Assembly: GCA_963681505.1 (NCBI GenBank)
Contig: OY811975.1
Location: 2,016,542 to 2,080,541 of the forward strand
DNA length: 64,000 nt
Direction of reading: 5' to 3'
Source: Eunapius fragilis
Lineage: Eukaryota; Porifera; Demospongiae; Spongillida; Spongillidae
Below the pieces are notes generated by a model. The model was not told where the DNA came from and did not search any database. It saw only the letters and a list, made by a program, of their open reading frames with translations. Below, in pieces: positions 1 to 18,580 of this stretch (position 1 is its first letter; every line of letters starts with the position of its first letter). The translations under genes and the position numbers were made by a program.

Positions 1-450
1 ACCTTCTCCTCCACCCCCACCTCCACCTCCACTTACACCTCCACCTTCTCCTCCACCCCCACCTCCACCTCCACTAACACTTCCACCTTCTCCTCACCCA
101 CCACCTCCACTTACACCTCCACCTTCTCCTCCACCCCTCCTCCACCTCCACTTACACCTCCACCTTCTCCTCCACCTCCACTTACACCTTCACCTTCTCC
201 ACCCCACCTCCACTTACACCTTCACCTTCTCCTCCACCCCACCTCCACTTACACCTCCACCTCCTCCACCCCCACCTCCACTTACACCTCCACCTTCTCC
301 TCCACCTCCACCTCCACTTACACCTTCACCTTCTCCTCCATCCCACCTCCACTAACACCTCCACCTTCTCCTCCACCCCACCTCCACTTACACCTCCACC
401 TTCTCCTCCACCCCCACCTCCACTTACACCTCCACCTTCTCCTCACCCAC
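1..450. repeat. CT-rich minisatellite in an intron
   Basis: Imperfect tandem units of roughly 35-40 bases, built from CCACCTCCACTTACACCT and CCACCTTCTCCT blocks, run from the window edge to just before the first visible exon of the ATPase gene. The tract is almost free of G on the + strand and is likely length-variable. It is taken as intronic because the exon that follows has its acceptor at 489-490. Confidence 0.85.
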
Positions 451-490
451 CACCCCACCATCTCTAACTCCTTAGAAACTACTCTTTCAG

Positions 491-8672
<8,182 letters not shown>

Positions 8673-9178
8673 AAACCTATGTGATTGTGTAGGGAAATCT
8701 GTATGCAGTCAGTAATATTATTTATATTATTCCGCTTATTTGGCATATCATAGATAACCACTGCATGCTCTTGTATTAGTGTCATTTATGGCGAGAGATT
8801 TTTTGGTAGAGAGTTAGAGGTGTCTATGTAGATACAAATAGAATAATTATATCCGGCAATAGTTCGAACAGTGAAAACGGTACATATGGGACATCCGTTG
8901 CATCAGCATTATAGCTTACATCTGCTGTAGCCTATAAGAATACTGAGAAATTGGTGTTGCTATATATCTCAATACGTTTATCGACAGACACTTACATACT
9001 GCAATTGGGAGCAGTCACGTAGATCACGTGCTGTGGAAGTTATATCTTGATCTCAAGTCGATAAATTTGTTATTAGTCTAATATGGATATAGATTTCCTT
9101 TCGATTCATCGGCCGGGCCAGTGGTGGTGATGATTTTTCAGCAATTTAATGCTTGCTATGATGCATTTCTTTAGTAAT
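8673..9178. other. ATPase 3' flank, nothing recognised
   Basis: AT-rich sequence following the ATPase stop codon. I see no coding potential and no clear repeat. It presumably holds the 3' UTR; no exact AATAAA hexamer was identified close to the stop. Confidence 0.5.
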
Positions 9179-9351
9179 CACAGGGGAAAAAACGCGTGGA
9201 ATCATTTTGGAATCATTGTGTGATATTACAGAGAATCACACACAAATCACACGCGTTAGGTTTTCTATGTAAGATCACGCAATGATTTTTCAGAAGATTT
9301 AAAAATCCTCTGTGAAATCAGAACTTGATTCCACGCGTTTTTTCTCCTGTG
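9179..9351. mobile_element. MITE with CACAG ends (copy 1)
   Basis: A 173-bp element whose first 26 bases (CACAGGGGAAAAAACGCGTG...) are matched at 25 of 26 positions by the reverse complement of its last 26. It is flanked by AAT on both sides (9176-9178 and 9352-9354), a 3-bp target duplication. Internal sequence is rich in AATCA/TGATT inverted motifs. A second copy lies at 20551-20722. It is non-coding and non-autonomous; the superfamily is not assigned. Confidence 0.85.
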
Positions 9352-9428
9352 AATGTCTGACATCGGCAAATGTCATCGGCTATGCATTAATCATGTATAC
9401 GAATCATGAAGGTGCTACCTTGTAGCAT

Positions 9429-9824
9429 TTGATTTGATTTGATTTGATTTGATTGATTGATTGCATACATATAAACACACATACATATGCAAAAAGGCAA
9501 GTAGTGGCACGATGTGTACGTGCACTTACAAACTGCCTAAACATGGAAGGGATATAACATACAAAAAGGTGACAGGTCAACAGATCTAAGTTGGGCACAA
9601 AAAACTGTAATGTTCAATGAAGTGACAACATCATGGGGTAAGTGGTTCCATATAGGTATCACACGTTCAGTGAAAAAATTAGCTCGGAATGCATGATGGA
9701 GTAAATGTTTGGATCGCAGGATACATGGATGACCTCGGATGGAATACGACCTAGCCGGTTTGGTGAAAAAACTCTCAAAAGGTAAATCAAACAGGTCATT
9801 ATAGATCTTGTAGCACCTCCCCAC
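9429..9824 (-). pseudogene. Non-LTR retrotransposon 3' end (RT C-terminus plus tail)
   Basis: A 96-codon open frame (9537-9824, - strand) resembles the region after the reverse transcriptase in metazoan LINE ORF2 proteins: CYKIYNDL, then HAFRANFFTERVIPIWNHLP and a hydrophilic end. Downstream on the same strand is a short 3' UTR, then a tail of repeated AATCA units at 9429-9460, typical of CR1/L2-like LINEs. The copy is 5'-truncated. The family assignment is from memory of conserved motifs. Confidence 0.7.
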
Positions 9825-9960
9825 CCACTTTACTTACATGTAATTGCGAGGATTGCGCGGGCGTTAAAACTGCTGACTCGAAGTCAATGGCATACGTGGT
9901 TCATCTTCAGTCCTTCAGTCTATACATTATGAATGATTAAAATCACACAGTTGATTTATA

Positions 9961-10169
9961 ACACTGCAAGAAAAGTATGGCTATCCGCCTAAGTTATCTG
10001 GACTGGAGAAACATCACAAAAGTTACCCTAAATCTCTGCACAACCACAGTTATCCGATCTATGAATGTAATTTTGTGGTAGTTGTGCAGAGTTATACTGG
10101 ATTTAGAGTAACTTTTGTGAGTTTATCCCAAGTTTCTCAAGCCAAGATAACCATACTTTACTTGCAGTG
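9961..10169. mobile_element. Small inverted-repeat element (MITE)
   Basis: CACTGCAAGAAAAGTATGGC at the left end is mirrored by CCATACTTTACTTGCAGTG at the right, and the interior is also largely self-complementary (GTTACCCTAAATC against GATTTAGAGTAAC). TA lies on both sides, compatible with a TA target duplication, though the left end has one extra base. Confidence 0.7.
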
Positions 10170-10250
10170 TAAGCAAATTGCTTATTGTAGAGATGATAAA
10201 AAACTTCATATGACATCACAACTTGATTCCACACATGCCCCTCCCCTAAC

Positions 10251-10347
10251 CTCGTACCCAGACCCTATAACGTAAGCGTTATCGCACTATCGATAATGCT
10301 ATATACAATGATGTGATAATGCATACGTCAGTAGGTCTGGGTACGAG
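10251..10347. mobile_element. 97-bp fold-back element
   Basis: CTCGTACCCAGACC is repeated in inverted orientation as GGTCTGGGTACGAG, with further complementarity inside. It is probably a deletion derivative of a larger element. A 20-base C run (10360-10379) follows it. Confidence 0.55.
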
Positions 10348-10718
10348 ATCACCCCTCCGCCCCCCCCCCCCCCCCCCCCTTGTTTACAGCACAGTTTAGT
10401 ACTAAGTAATCCAAACGATGGCTGGTTGCTGATCCATGTAGTACACGTCAACATGTCCCACAAATTATGTCGTAAACCTGGGGGATGTAGTTTATATAGT
10501 ACTGATATCACGATGCTGCGATAACGGCGTGATGAAAAAGGGCTACGGGGTGGGGGAGGGGGACACACTATAGCATGCAATTAAATAGAAGTCTAATTAA
10601 TTGTGTGCAATTTATTTAATATAGCGTATTCATATCCCTGCATGCTCTCTCTTCCCCCCCCCCCCCCCCCCCCCTCTCTTTCATTTACCACATTTCAGTG
10701 TGCTGCAGTATATAATAC

Positions 10719-11615
10719 TTAATAATCCATGGGCATACGTAGGCTTTTCGTTCGTAATTCCCGCTGCGTACACCTCACTACACCTATATGTAACAACAGT
10801 GACAAGCCTGCAGCGAGACTCCACAGCTGAATGCAGACCGCCGCGATGATGAGAAAATATTTGGGTGGTGTGGTCAAAGCCGCTTCGTACGCGCGATAGA
10901 CAAAAGCAGGAAGGAAAAGCACGCAGTAGGCTATCGGGTAGGCCACCAGAGGGAGCATCGCTCGCAGTACCCGAGACTGCGTGGCGCCCTTGTCGAGCAA
11001 CGTGTTCCGCTTCTTCCTGTAGCATACGACGGCAACGATCGTCACCATAGCAACAGATTCGGCGAGTAGCGCAATTATCCCGGGAACATACAAGAGAACA
11101 AACTGCTCTACGACTCCATTCACCAACGTGTCATTATGACCGGGACAGTTGCCCACCTGACTCTGTATCCAGCACCAAGATCCAGCCAGCCCGTACGTGC
11201 GAGTAGCGAGCGGTACGATGGCCAAGACCAGAGGAAGGAGCAGGGAGGTGACGACATACATCACTTCAAGTCTCTTCAAGTCCTTGTAGAAAATGGCGTA
11301 GGAAAAGACGTGGAAGGTTACCCAAATCGAAAACATCAGCTTCACAACGTCGACGTATTGATGGAAAAAGCCTACCGTAGCACAGCTAATGAGTGTTTTT
11401 TTGCTGATCACTAATACCAACTGGACACCTGCAATAATTGCATCCGCCAGGGCACTCAGAACAGAGTACGAGGCCAACCGATAGACTAGCTTTGTGTACA
11501 ACTTCGTCCTTAGTAGCTTGACGAGGGCTGTTGAACAGATCAAAATGGTCACGCAGCCAATCGAGGAATATGCCAGGGTCGCAGTCGCATCATCTGCACC
11601 ACAGGTATCGTTCAT
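10719..11615 (-). CDS. 7TM receptor, cAMP-receptor-like, copy 1
   Basis: An intronless 298-residue protein starting MNDTC, with an N-glycosylation site NDT at residue 2. Seven hydrophobic segments are visible near residues 15-36, 46-70, 78-108, 115-137, 170-198, 222-245 and 252-276. The second extracellular loop carries GLAGSWCWI, and the third intracellular stretch is basic (CYRKKRNTLL). The GxAGxWCW loop and the LPLVAYPIAY segment recall Dictyostelium cAMP-receptor-like and GPR157-type receptors, so I infer a G-protein-coupled receptor at the plasma membrane; the ligand is unknown. A tandem paralogue lies at 12366-13289 on the same strand. A CACGTG E-box lies about 80 bases upstream (11695-11700). 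Confidence 0.85.
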   Translation of the reverse strand: MNDTCGADDATATLAYSSIGCVTILICSTALVKLLRTKLYTKLVYRLASYSVLSALADAIIAGVQLVLVISKKTLISCATVGFFHQYVDVVKLMFSIWVTFHVFSYAIFYKDLKRLEVMYVVTSLLLPLVLAIVPLATRTYGLAGSWCWIQSQVGNCPGHNDTLVNGVVEQFVLLYVPGIIALLAESVAMVTIVAVVCYRKKRNTLLDKGATQSRVLRAMLPLVAYPIAYCVLFLPAFVYRAYEAALTTPPKYFLIIAAVCIQLWSLAAGLSLLLHIGVVRCTQRELRTKSLRMPMDY

Positions 11616-12365
11616 CCTGGTAGATAAGACGCCGCGCTATCACCTTAGCGAAAGGTACCGGTGCGGGGGCGCTACCGCGTACCGCTTGCAACATCACGTG
11701 AGAAAAGCACAGTTAATTGTTCCATGCAGTTAGCGGATTTAAAAATACAAGTGATAAAAACTGTCTCTAGATCACCATTATCCTCAAGCTGACTGTAATT
11801 GATGCTGAGAGTGAGTCAGATGGCATAAGGAAATTGTGGATGTGCACAGTCTGAAACACACCAGTGGTTATAGTGGTTTAAAACTAATCGCGTACGCACG
11901 TACGTTCGTACATCATAGTATTTGTTAAATCATGTAGGTCTGGGGAAGAGACGATAACCCTAAAGGAAGCTTTCTGACGAAAATTCATTTAAGCATGACG
12001 GCTGTGCGTTACTCGCAACTCTGTGATTCGTTACGCAGCCTAGCTGGAATGAAAGCCAAGTAACGGCCTGGCAGGTTATTTTTAAAAATTAGGCATTGAC
12101 AAGTCCCACGAAAACTGTTAAGGACCCGACAACAATTACATTAGTCTTGAACTAATTTGATTTCACTTTTGCCGTAACAAACCTTGCTATAGACAGTTGG
12201 TGTATACTGTATCATACCGCATAAGTCCAATTCAAGGTCGAGAAATGAAATGCAAATGTTTCGAAATGAAATTCATCGTAGGTACTTGCGTGTTATAAAA
12301 TTGATTATACTATTAAATACCCAGAGTCAGCAATGCAAATATGCGTCATGCAAGCTATGCGGATT
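11616..12365. other. Intergenic between tandem receptors
   Basis: About 750 bases upstream of receptor copy 1 and downstream of copy 2. I see no coding potential and no recognisable repeat. The copy-1 promoter must lie here. Confidence 0.5.
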
Positions 12366-13289
12366 TCAGTTAACTTCAACCAATAACGTACGAAAGTTAG
12401 GTGGATAGACTTTGGCGCTTCGTAATTCCAGCTGCGTACATCTCACTACACCAATATGAAACCACAGCGACAGGCCTGCAGCGAGACTCCACAGCTGAAT
12501 GCTGATTGCCGCGATGATGAGAAAATTGACGTGTGGCGTAGCCATAAGTTGAGTGTGCGCGCGATAGGCAAAAGCAGGAAGGAAAAGCACGCAATAGGCT
12601 ATCGGGTAGGCCACCAGAGGGAGCATCGCTCGCAGTACCCGAGACTGCATGGCGCCCTTGTCGAGCAACGTGTTCCGCTTCTTCCTGTAGCATACGACGG
12701 CAACGATCGTCACCACAGCAACAGATTCGGCGAGTAGCGCAATTATCCCGGGGATATACAAGAGAACAAACTGCTCTACGACTCCATTCACCAACGTGTC
12801 ATTCTGACCGGAACAGTCGCCCACCTGACTCTTTATCCAGCACCAAGATCCAGCCAGCCCGTACGTGCGAGTAGCGAGTGGTACAATGGCCAAGACCAGA
12901 GGAAGAAGCAGGGAGGTGACGACATACATCACTTCAAGTCTCTTCAAGTCCTTGTAAAAAATGGCGTAGGAAAAGATGTGGAAGGTCACCCATATCGAAA
13001 ACATCAGCTTTACCATGACCACGTACTGATGTAAAAAGCCCACCGCAACGCAAAATCCGCCAATGACTGTTTTTCTGTCAAAAACAAGCACTAACTGGAC
13101 ACTTCCAACAATTCCATCCGCCAGGGCACTCAGAACAGAGTACGAGGCCAACCGATAGATTAGCTTTGTGTACAACTTCGTCCTTAGTAGCTTGACGAGG
13201 GCTGTTGAACAGATCAAAATGGTCACGCAGCCAATCGAGGAATATGCCAGGGTCGCAGACGTAACGGTATTCCAACACGTATCATTCAT
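12366..13289 (-). CDS. 7TM receptor, cAMP-receptor-like, copy 2
   Basis: A 307-residue intronless paralogue of the gene at 10719-11615, in the same orientation, with long identical blocks (ALVKLLRTKLYTKL, FYKDLKRLEVMYVV, YGLAGSWCWI). Differences concentrate in three places: the N terminus, the loop between helices 2 and 3 (FDRKTVIGGFCVAV here, ISKKTLISCATV in copy 1) and the C-terminal tail. That pattern suggests a shared signalling core with diverging extracellular surfaces. The start ATG at 13287-13289 gives the same MNDTC beginning as copy 1. The gene is head to head with the TRAF-like gene, with 153 bases between the two start codons. Confidence 0.85.
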   Translation of the reverse strand: MNDTCWNTVTSATLAYSSIGCVTILICSTALVKLLRTKLYTKLIYRLASYSVLSALADGIVGSVQLVLVFDRKTVIGGFCVAVGFLHQYVVMVKLMFSIWVTFHIFSYAIFYKDLKRLEVMYVVTSLLLPLVLAIVPLATRTYGLAGSWCWIKSQVGDCSGQNDTLVNGVVEQFVLLYIPGIIALLAESVAVVTIVAVVCYRKKRNTLLDKGAMQSRVLRAMLPLVAYPIAYCVLFLPAFAYRAHTQLMATPHVNFLIIAAISIQLWSLAAGLSLWFHIGVVRCTQLELRSAKVYPPNFRTLLVEVN

Positions 13290-13442
13290 CCTGGCCCGAT
13301 ATACGTCACGTGCGGGGGAAGTACCAACGTTATTATTTTAAACCTTAAATTATAGTATAGTTGTTCCAGCTGCTGCGAGTAAAAACAGTAGGACGTGAGT
13401 CTGACTACCTACTCGGATGGTTGTGTATCTGTGGAGCTTAAG
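13290..13442. promoter_or_regulatory. Short divergent promoter, 7TM receptor / TRAF-like gene
   Basis: Only 153 bases separate the two divergent start codons. The stretch contains TACGTCACGTGC (near 13303-13314), an E-box/CRE-like motif close to the receptor start, and no TATA box that would clearly serve either gene. Co-regulation is inferred from spacing only. Confidence 0.4.
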
Positions 13443-14639
13443 ATGGTAGACCCATTTCGGATCGGAGGTTACGATTACGATTTCGTGGATCCGGTACCTG
13501 AAGACCTCGAGTGTGCTATCTGCCTCTTCCCCGTCCGAGACCCGGAGCAAACACGGTGCTCGTGTGCCAAGCTCTACTGTCACTCGTGCCTGTCGAGGCA
13601 GAAGGTGATCACGGGAAAGTGCCCAACGTGTCGCGAACCGCTGGACTCGTTTCCCGATGGGGCGAGCGCGCGTCGAGTTAGGAGGCTGGTCGTGAAGTGC
13701 TCTAATAAGAACTGCTCATGGCAGAACGAGCTGGGTAACTTGGACGAACATCTCGGCAGATGCGAGTACGCGCTGGTTCGATGTAGTTTGGGATGCGGGG
13801 AGGAGGTTCCTAGGGGAGAACTCTCTTCTCACATCGAAGGTACCTGCATCTTGCGTCGATTCGAGTGCCCTCATTGCGGAGCGACCGGAACGTACCTGCA
13901 CGTGACCGGTGAGCACCTCGAACAGTGCCCTCGCGTGAAAGTGGCGTGTGCAAAACCTGGCTGCGGACTGATGGTTGAAAGGGGGGACATGGAGACCCAC
14001 CTGTACGAATGTGGCAAGGAGAAGCTGCAGTGCGGGTATGCCATCGTTGGGTGTGGTTATGTGAGCATCAAAGAGCGCCTGGAAAGGCACACCAAGGACG
14101 CTGTTGACACCCACCTAGCACTTGCAATGGAGGCCTTCAGTCCTCGCCACGTAGCTCCAGTTGTCCTTAGGATTCAAAACTTTGACACCCAGGGCCCAAG
14201 CAAGTTCTGGACCAGCCCAGCCTTTTATTCCCACGCATTAGGCTACAAAATGTGCCTTCGGGTCAATTCCAATGGGTACGGTGAGGGCAAAGGCACTCAC
14301 ATTTCGGTATATGTAAGTCTGATGAGAGGGGAGAATGACGAGAGATTGACCTGGCCTCTCAGGGCCATATTTAGAGTTGCATTGTTGAACCAGCTGGACA
14401 ACAGTGGCCATTTTGAAAAACAAATCGTTATGGATTCCAACGAAATTAAGAAGTACAACAGCAGGGTGAAGGATGCCGAGAGGAGTTCTTTCCCCTGGGG
14501 GGAACCAAAATTCATGTCACATGCAGAGTTGCTTGATGGGGATGGTGGGGCAAAGTACTGTGCCAATAGCACGGCCTTCTTCCAAGTGGGTGTGGAAATA
14601 TTGCCCGCGTGTAAACCGTGGCTCATGGCCATAAATTAG
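13443..14639 (+). CDS. TRAF-like RING, TRAF-zinc-finger and MATH-domain protein
   Basis: 398 residues, intronless. The frame is open from 13395, but the first ATG is at 13443, giving MVDPFRIGGYDYDF. A RING finger occupies about residues 24-63 (C24, C27, C39, C41, C46, C49, C60, C63), with CSC in place of the usual CGH. It is followed by TRAF-type Cys/His zinc fingers over about residues 85-230 (for example CSNKNCSW and CSLGCGEEV, with HLxxC spacings). A C-terminal MATH/TRAF-C domain runs from about 240 to 395 (VLRIQNF, FWTSPAFYSHALGYKMCLRV). TRAF proteins are cytoplasmic adaptors and E3 ubiquitin ligases that link receptors to NF-kB and JNK signalling. There is no coiled coil between fingers and MATH, as in short invertebrate TRAFs. 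The intronless structure suggests a retrogene-type expansion. Confidence 0.92.
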   Translation: MVDPFRIGGYDYDFVDPVPEDLECAICLFPVRDPEQTRCSCAKLYCHSCLSRQKVITGKCPTCREPLDSFPDGASARRVRRLVVKCSNKNCSWQNELGNLDEHLGRCEYALVRCSLGCGEEVPRGELSSHIEGTCILRRFECPHCGATGTYLHVTGEHLEQCPRVKVACAKPGCGLMVERGDMETHLYECGKEKLQCGYAIVGCGYVSIKERLERHTKDAVDTHLALAMEAFSPRHVAPVVLRIQNFDTQGPSKFWTSPAFYSHALGYKMCLRVNSNGYGEGKGTHISVYVSLMRGENDERLTWPLRAIFRVALLNQLDNSGHFEKQIVMDSNEIKKYNSRVKDAERSSFPWGEPKFMSHAELLDGDGGAKYCANSTAFFQVGVEILPACKPWLMAIN

Positions 14640-14752
14640 CGGGGATGGTTTTGTATAGAGCATATATATATGTATAGCTGTTTTTGTAAATACTTGAACA
14701 TTGTCTGTGATTGCGGCGGGTCACATGCTTGCAAGCCATATAGGGGTCGTGG

Positions 14753-14993
14753 CAATGGCAGCGAAAAGGGACCTAGTGCATGTTATTAAAATTTTCCAGG
14801 AAGGTACTTCAAAGTTGACGCTAGCTTGCAATTAAAATGTGCGTGTAATTACGAATTCATGCCAATGATGGATGGACTAATTAACTGTGCGTAAGAAAGA
14901 TGTTGTAGAGGACATAGTGGCGTCTCTTAGAAAAAGAAATAATTTGAAAATTGAAAAACTATGGGGTAGGTACCTTTTCGCTGCCACGATCTC
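14753..14993. mobile_element. GTCGTGGC-ended inverted-repeat element, copy 1
   Basis: Starts GGGGTCGTGGCA...GCGAAAAGG and ends CCTTTTCGCTGCCACGAT, so the ends are inverted repeats of about 25 bases. About 240 bases and non-coding. Family members lie at 22944-23192, 34949-35531 and 54250-54842. Confidence 0.75.
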
Positions 14994-15132
14994 ATGTATA
15001 TATTTCTATTACTGTATCATCATGTACTTGACGATGGGTGCATGTATATACTCCCGACCTTTGTTAAACATTTTCAGATGCATATAGCTCAGCCGGCATG
15101 CATGGGGGATACCTTTTCATAGCTGTGTTATG

Positions 15133-15152
15133 CACCTATCAATGGTAACTGC

Positions 15153-15190
<38 letters not shown>

Positions 15191-15719
15191 GGACATATAG
15201 GGGATTAGTGGGGGATTTGACCGGCTAATCAGATTATTGCGGTGCGCATTTGACTGTACACGGGGATTTGACCTCGACCGCGGAAAATGAATTTTAATCG
15301 TATAACAGCTTGTGACCACCCCCTATCGGCGTGTTTTGCAGCTCAAAACTTGTGACGACCTTGGCACATTCACGGTAGGTACGCAACATCATACCTAGCC
15401 TGTACCTCACCGGATACAAGAACATGCGCTTTAATACCAAACTACTAGTAGAATTATAACTACAACTCTTATAGCGGCACAATATCAGCTGTATACCTAC
15501 AAAGGCTAACGCGCGTTCGTTTTGAATAGCAGGAACGAAACCGTAGGTTATAAAAGGTATCAAACATGTAACGGGACTGGGTCGAGGAGGGGTCATTTGG
15601 CCAGTTATTCGTCCCCAACAGTGGGGCATTTGATTTAATAAATGTCAAATCCCCCATATGTCCCGGATGGGGGTGGGGGTTGGGGGGGGGGTGGGGGTTG
15701 CAGTTACCATTGATAGGTG
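15133..15719. mobile_element. 587-bp TIR element with poly-C/poly-G ends
   Basis: CACCTATCAATGGTAACTGC at the left is exactly mirrored by GCAGTTACCATTGATAGGTG at the right, each followed inward by a C/G-rich run. The left run is 32 consecutive C (15155-15186). Next inward, CCGGGACATATAGGGGAT is mirrored by ATCCCCCATATGTCCCGG with one mismatch. There is no coding sequence; target duplication was not resolved. Confidence 0.8.
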
Positions 15720-15896
15720 GATTATATCAGAGATCATATATAGATGATCTCTGCCGGTTATATTCACATGCTATCAATGCATGTATATAGTTGTTTTCTG
15801 TACGCATAATGCATTTCAGTACAACATACAATACACAGAATAATGACATGCAAGAAATAATATGAATAGAAAAAAATTAATAATAATATTAAGTAT

Positions 15897-16185
15897 ACAA
15901 GTAATAAAAACATTCTCCACACGAGAAGGTTGGTGGTATATAGGAATCAAAGGTGAGATGGTGGTGTAAAAAGCAAGGGAACAAGGCTTTTGATTGAAAA
16001 GGAAAAATGAAATAGACCTATATTAGCCGCATGTTGTCATATTTTAATGTGCGTGCTAATATAGGTCTATTTCATTTTTCCTTTTCAATCAAAAGCCTTG
16101 TTCCCTTGCTTTTTACACCACCATCTCACCTTTGATTCCTATATACCACCAACCTTCTCGTGTAGAGAATGTTTTTATTACTTGT
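15897..16185. mobile_element. Fold-back hairpin element (FB family), copy 1
   Basis: A near-perfect inverted repeat with arms of about 130 bases. It begins ACAAGTAATAAAAACATTCT and ends with the complement, AATGTTTTTATTACTTGT. Almost the whole element is stem, with a short loop near 16030-16050. Related copies are at 28107-28397, 39477-39757, 40273-40558 and 58981-59296 (rearranged), with fragments elsewhere. Confidence 0.85.
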
Positions 16186-17498
16186 TTCTGGTGCATTTGG
16201 TATTGTACTTAGTTCTTGAAACGCATAGAATAAGGTAGCATAAACGTCAACTTGCGCGATCATGACAGGTTTATATTAGAATATGCAATTCTGTTGAGGT
16301 GTGTACCAAATATTACACTAGTCCCCAGACTATCTCCATTGAGGAGCAAAGGATTGATAAAGGTTAAAAACGAAGCCATATAATACAAAGAATAAATGCA
16401 CTCTAAGTAAACTGATCTCACGCTATAATCAGATAAACCATGCACCACAATACATGACCAAATTGACGTAAGCAACTTTGGCGTTATACACACATTTCAA
16501 ACAGCGCATATTACTGTAAAACGGAGAGACGCAGTATCTCTACCGCTGTAACTAAACTATTCCTTCCATTTTAGCGATATACCATATGCATGCTTATAAT
16601 TTATCGATCCAACATTTATCGATGCCGTATAAACGTACCTTTGGGTGGTCGTTTTGTTGTTCCTTTCGGTACCGCGCTTGACATACGCACGTTTGACAGA
16701 TCTGGCAGCATCTGGATCTTTCCACTCTTATATGCTCGAGTGGAATCAGAATTGTCCTCATGAGATTATATGGTAAAACCATCAACGCTGGTTATATTAT
16801 ACTGGTGCGTCATGAACATTGTGATAGCTGATGTAATGTGCTATTTGTAGATCAACACCAAATAAGGTACTACTCGCTTCAGCCAATTGCCTGATCGGTT
16901 AGGCGTCTAACAGATACCTGAAGATAACATGCGGACACATCCTGAAGCGATTGGTACACATGGCGTGCTTTACAAACGTTCCTGTCGTGAGTTATACTCT
17001 CCGGAAGGAAGAAGAAGAAGACGACGACGAAGGAGAAATTTTAGGTGGGACTGGGTACGGACGATGGGGACGAGTATTTTTGTTCTCTAAAAGTACACCG
17101 TCTTATGACATATGTATAACGCAGAACTGTTCTCCTTTTTGATATTGCTCGATTGCCACTAAAAGCGAAGTGACCCGACTCTTGGCTGTCCCGCTAGACG
17201 CGAGTGACGTTTTTTTAATGACATTCATGATACTGCAGGATTCCTATATGGAACCTACTCGCGTAGGTTCCAATAGTACCCATCTAATTCATGCAACTCA
17301 TAACCTAATAATGTCAAGCTACTCCTATAGTTTTGACTTGGATCATGGTAAGCCTGCGGCTCTGGACCTGTCTGTCGTTTCACCGCTCAATGCAAACATT
17401 TTAAAAAGAAGCGGGTAGACAGCTGGTGGAGCAGCTCAGTCAGGCTGCTGAGGCACGGAAATATACGGCCAATGATCAGAAGTGCACCAAACACAGTG
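16186..17498. other. Intergenic with one degenerate repeat
   Basis: No gene recognised. On the + strand at 16951-17142 a stretch reading NVPVVSYTL, an acidic EEEEDDDE run and GTGYGRW resembles the repeat found at 27.6, 39.0, 39.9, 48.5 and 58.6 kb, where the equivalent reads VPIPSYAW and GTGYEDGQY. It is probably an old diverged copy. Confidence 0.4.
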
Positions 17499-17890
17499 CA
17501 AAAAGTTAGTTATACGATACTGTATATTTTTGCGTATATTGAAGAATACTCAAAATATACGCGTGTGTAGTATATTTTAAGTATACGACGGCGTATATTC
17601 AAGAATACGCATGTGTTAATTACGTCACTGTTTATATAGGCACCGCACTGCAAAAGGTTAGTTTTACGATACTGTATATTTTTGCGTATATTTGAAGAAT
17701 ACCCAAAATATACACCTGAGTAGTATAAGCCTGCGTATATTCAAGAATCCGCAAGTGTCGAATACGTCACTGTTTTTATAGGCACCACAGTGCAAACGTT
17801 AGTTTTATCATTACCGTATATTTTTGCGAATACATGCACGCCGGAGTAGTATATTGTAATCCGCAAGCGTCACCGTTTATATAAGCACGT
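17499..17890. repeat. Degenerate tandem repeat, three units
   Basis: Three consecutive units of about 150, 140 and 100 bases each begin GTGCAAA..GTTAGTT and contain ACTGTATATTTTTGCG, paired GTATATTCAAGAAT motifs and a closing CGTCACTGTTTATATAG. The units are rich in TATA/GTATAC alternations. Diverged single copies occur at 18434-18580 (same strand) and 20085-20211 (opposite strand). Confidence 0.75.
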
Positions 17891-18433
17891 TTTCGATACA
17901 CCAGTGAGTATTTTTATATCGTACTACCAACCGTGCATATTCAAATTCTTGTGTGTATATACTTGTGGGAATTTTTCAAATCCTTACACGTTAATAACCT
18001 ACACCGCCTTGCATGCGACAGTCAGCACATGTCAAAGACCGCGATTGATTTCATAATTGATTTAAAATCACTTGTAAAATGATCGCATGATTGACAGAAC
18101 AGTATCTTATACGCAGGTGTGCTTTAAGCATCTATGAAATCAAAAATTGATTTTGACCCTGCGCATGCAGTATAAACGGAACCCAACACGATGATTATTG
18201 ACGATAACATACAGTGTATTTGCTGTGTGCCAAACGAAGGCCCCACTTTTCTTATCGGACCAGAAGCAGACAGCAACCCCCCCCCCTCACCCCCCCTCCC
18301 AATTTTTCTTATATCAGGCCTGACCTGATATCCTGAACGCCACTGATTCAGTGTGGAATTCGATCGCAAAATCGAAGTCTAACTATACAGATCGATATAA
18401 CTTACAAATTCCCTTCGCACACACTACATCCTA

Positions 18434-18580
18434 CACTGTGCAAATAGTTTGTTATACGATACTGTATACTTTGGACTATACTTGAAATATACGCCGGATC
18501 AGTACATTTGAAATATACGACGTACTGTAGTATATTTCACGAATACACAACCGCACTTGCGTCACAGTTTACATAGGCAG
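18434..18580 (+). repeat. Single copy of the GTATAC-rich repeat
   Basis: Contains TGTGCAAATAGTTTGTTATACGA-type start, ATATACGCC motifs and the closing TTGCGTCACAGTTTACATAGG, matching the units at 17499-17890 but diverged (quoted in parts). Confidence 0.6.

Noticed and set aside
13395-13442. Upstream extension of the TRAF-like frame
   Set aside because: The frame is open from a GTG at 13395, but the first ATG is 13443 and the residues before it look unlike TRAF N termini.
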